Shown here piece after piece: positions 51,166 through 53,160 of a stretch of 53,160 nucleotides of DNA. Both the position numbers and the translations under genes were made by a program. Location: assembly GCA_021812705.1 (NCBI GenBank), contig JAKAMT010000002.1, forward strand, positions 1 to 53,160. The letters are read 5' to 3'. Numbering within the stretch: position 1 is the stretch's first letter; every line of letters starts with the position of its first letter. The notes under the pieces were generated by a model. It did not search any database. It saw only the letters and a list, made by a program, of their open reading frames with translations, and had not been told where the DNA came from. This stretch comes from Bacteroidota bacterium. GTDB taxonomy: Bacteria > Bacteroidota > Ignavibacteria > Ignavibacteriales > Melioribacteraceae.

Positions 51166-51477
51166 TTAGCCCCTATTTCTTTTACTAAACAGATGTAAAT
51201 TTCGGCAAATAGTTGCCAACCGTCTACAAATATTCTTAAAATCGTATCATTAATCCGCCAGATTCATAGCGCCTAATGCGAGCGGCACACTATTAAAAAG
51301 GACCCTGCCGATAAGTTTAACTTAAAGGAATATCTGTTAAAAAATGTTAACGATAATTTTACCCCTTTTTCAATCTATAAAAAGAACTAAATTGTAACAA
51401 GGAACGGATAAATCTTTCATAATGACCTCTAATATTTCTATCTAATAAACAGACAACCATAATTTCCCGGAGGGAAA
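51166..51477. other. Intergenic region between ECF sigma and M16 peptidase
   Basis: 312 nt without a convincing gene, between divergent transcripts, so it must hold promoters for both. Visible structure is limited to the dyad TTTAA-C-TTAAA (51316-51326) and two TGTTAA copies 10 nt apart (51335-51340 and 51345-51350). No operator known to me is recognisable. Confidence 0.5.
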
Positions 51478-53160
51478 ATGATTCACAAATTATCTTTTCT
51501 ATTCACCGCATTGAGTCTCTGCTTTACAGTAATTCTGAGCGGAGCCCAGAACAAAAAAGAATTCAAAATTCCGTACGAAAAGTACAAATTGGATAACGGA
51601 CTGAATGTAATTCTACATGTCGACAAATCGGATCCAATCGCAGCAGTCTATTTAGTTTATCATGTGGGCTCGGCAAGAGAAGTTCAGGGCAAAACCGGTT
51701 TTGCTCATTTGTTTGAACATCTCCGATTCAACGAATCGCAGGATATTCCGCAGGGGCAGTGGTTTAAAAAACTTCAGACCGCCGGCGCATCGAATGTGAA
51801 CGGCTCAACGAACGAAGACAGGACAAATTATTTCGAAGTGATTCCGAAAAACGCTGTCGAGATGGCGTTATGGATGGAAGCAGACAGAATGGGATTCCTC
51901 TTAAGCAAAGTTAATCAGGAAACATTCGTTACACAGCAGAATGTGGTTCAGAATGAAAAACGCCAGGGAGACAACAGAGCATATTCACAAAGCCAGTATA
52001 TCTCGACAAAATTAATGTACCCCGCTTCTCATCCTTACGGACACACTGTGATAGGCGAACTGGAAGATCTTGCAGCTGCATCGCTTCAGGATGTTTTTGA
52101 TTTTCACGCAAAATATTATTCCCCCAGCAATGCGACATTAATCGTTGCAGGAGATATCGACAAAGCGCAGGTAAAAAAATGGATCGATAAATATTTCGCA
52201 GAGATTAAATCGGGCCCGGCTCCGGCTCCTCTTCCAGTAACCCCGGCTTTCCTGAAAGAAACCGTAAGATCTTACTACGAAGACAATCTGGCTAACGCGC
52301 CGAGATTGAGCATGGAATTTCCGACTGTGGAAGATTTTAGTAAAGATGCATACGCATTGGATTTCTTTGCCCGCATTTTTGCCGGAAGCAAAAAATCGCC
52401 TCTCTATAAAGTTATTGTCGAAGAAAAGAAGCTCGCTCCTTCCGTAATGGCGCGCCAGGGAAGCAGCGAAATTGCGGGAACATTTGACATTTCAGTTACG
52501 GCATTCCCGAATGTAAAATTGGGCGACATAGAGAATGCTGTTAAAGAAGCATTCGCACGTTTTGAAAAAGAGGGTTTCACCGATAAAGACGTTGAAAGAC
52601 AGAAAGCAGGAATCGAATACGGCTTTTACAATTCAAGCGCGAGCGTTTTAGGAAAAGCAATGCGTCTCGGCGATTACAATATCTTTAAAGGCACGCCGGA
52701 TTATATGGCTACAGACTTCAAAGACAGAATGAGCGTAGCCAAAGATGATGTATGGCGCGTTTACAATAAATATTTCAAGGATAAGAATTATTTGATCTCC
52801 AGCATTGTTCCGAAAGGGAAAGCGGATCTTGCAGCGCCCAATTCTAAATTGTGGGTAGTGCAGGAGGAGTCTATAGAGAAACAGGGAACAAAAAAGAAAG
52901 AGATCGTTAACGCTCCTTACGTTCCAATACCATCTAAGATCGACAGGACAAAAGAACCCGCAAAGGGACCGGATCCAGTTGTGAATATTCCAAAGATCTG
53001 GAAAGAAAAAACCAAGAGCGGAATTGAAGTATTCGGCATCAAGCAGAGCGAGCTGCCTCTTGTTCAGTTCTCAATTATTCTTAAAGGCGGAATGCTTTTA
53101 GACAGCAAAGAGAAGATCGGCGTTGCGTCTCTCACCGCACGTCTGATGAATGAAGGAACT
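51478..53160 (+). CDS. M16-family zinc peptidase, N-terminal part (runs off the window)
   Basis: Exported pitrilysin-family peptidase, 561 codons visible without a stop. The signal peptide MIHKLSFLFTALSLCFTVIL ends near residue 23 (GAQ). The inverted zinc motif HxxEH is at His77-Leu-Phe-Glu80-His81, with the third ligand probably Glu160 (VVQNEKRQ). The first M16 domain covers about 33-250; the inactive M16 C domain (about 255-440) follows (ANAPRLSMEFP), and a second M16 pair starts near 500 (KEKTKSGIEVFGIKQSELP). This layout is that of long bacterial M16 peptidases (about 900 aa) of envelope peptide degradation. CGGAGGGA precedes the ATG. The gene continues beyond the right edge. Confidence 0.93.
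   Translation, partial: MIHKLSFLFTALSLCFTVILSGAQNKKEFKIPYEKYKLDNGLNVILHVDKSDPIAAVYLVYHVGSAREVQGKTGFAHLFEHLRFNESQDIPQGQWFKKLQTAGASNVNGSTNEDRTNYFEVIPKNAVEMALWMEADRMGFLLSKVNQETFVTQQNVVQNEKRQGDNRAYSQSQYISTKLMYPASHPYGHTVIGELEDLAAASLQDVFDFHAKYYSPSNATLIVAGDIDKAQVKKWIDKYFAEIKSGPAPAPLPVTPAFLKETVRSYYEDNLANAPRLSMEFPTVEDFSKDAYALDFFARIFAGSKKSPLYKVIVEEKKLAPSVMARQGSSEIAGTFDISVTAFPNVKLGDIENAVKEAFARFEKEGFTDKDVERQKAGIEYGFYNSSASVLGKAMRLGDYNIFKGTPDYMATDFKDRMSVAKDDVWRVYNKYFKDKNYLISSIVPKGKADLAAPNSKLWVVQEESIEKQGTKKKEIVNAPYVPIPSKIDRTKEPAKGPDPVVNIPKIWKEKTKSGIEVFGIKQSELPLVQFSIILKGGMLLDSKEKIGVASLTARLMNEGT

Noticed and set aside
1-53160. CRISPR arrays, tRNA or rRNA genes, insertion sequences or phage genes
   Set aside because: I scanned intergenic stretches for regular repeats, tRNA-like arms and transposase-like products and saw none. 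This is a visual check, not a covariance-model search.

Overview
The window (53,160 bp, roughly 42% G+C by eye) is an ordinary, gene-dense chromosomal stretch from a Gram-negative bacterium. Its gene content points to the Bacteroidota/Chlorobiota/Ignavibacteriota (FCB) group, probably near Ignavibacteria: many exported proteins and lipoproteins, lamin-tail and FlgD-like domains, a sortilin-like Asp-box propeller, a GH127 arabinofuranosidase, a BatA-type von Willebrand protein and an H-type lectin. The lineage is an inference. I see no phage, insertion sequence, CRISPR array, rRNA or tRNA.

Region by region. 1-3312 (minus): phosphate uptake operon pstS-pstC-pstA-pstB, followed by the first 16 codons of what looks like a second pstB. 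3690-11137 (minus): exported catabolic proteins (CBM48-like esterase, DinB-fold protein, GH127 glycosidase with F5/8C domain, 1037-residue Asp-box propeller). 11240-14569 (minus): threonine operon hom-thrB-thrC. 14706-15782 (plus): secreted S9-type hydrolase. 15840-19498 (minus): tryptophanase, a DUF4905-like protein, AMMECR1 and MEMO1. 19703-24688: Yip1-family membrane protein, RluE-like pseudouridine synthase, PriA, a small lipoprotein and an H-type lectin. 24762-29244 (minus): two histidine/aromatic ammonia-lyase paralogues with non-standard MIO triads, and HflX. 29323-33688 (minus): BatA/vWA protein, SpoIID-domain protein, inositol-phosphatase-family enzyme. 33775-37946 (plus): Sua5/TsaC, Tat-exported sulfatase, PAS-PAS histidine kinase with a TTG start. 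37943-39264 (minus): class I amidotransferase-like protein and a second DinB-fold protein. 39565-40755 (plus): M24 peptidase. 40794-42718 (minus): CoA-binding protein, sphingomyelin-synthase-like PAP2 protein and a stand-alone cobalamin protein with the CarH photoreceptor signature. 42760-45230 (minus): lamin-tail protein and metallophosphoesterase. 45353-48867 (plus): M28 peptidase-cyclophilin-FKBP triple fusion and a ferritin-like/VIT1 fusion. 48928-51165 (minus): ECF sigma, anti-sigma and TonB-like lipoprotein. 51478 to the end (plus): start of an M16 peptidase.

The genes that work together most clearly are the pst operon, the hom-thrB-thrC operon and the sigma/anti-sigma/lipoprotein unit. 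Exported peptidases, a glycosidase, a sulfatase, tryptophanase and ammonia-lyases suggest a heterotroph that uses peptides, amino acids and polysaccharides. The observations I consider most worth following are the CarH-like cobalamin protein without a DNA-binding domain (40794-41444), the peptidase-cyclophilin-FKBP fusion (45353-47743), the ammonia-lyase pair with Ala-Cys-Gly and Ser-Ser-Gly in place of Ala-Ser-Gly, the AMMECR1-MEMO1 pair without a nearby radical SAM enzyme, and a hairpin-rich leader ahead of tryptophanase.
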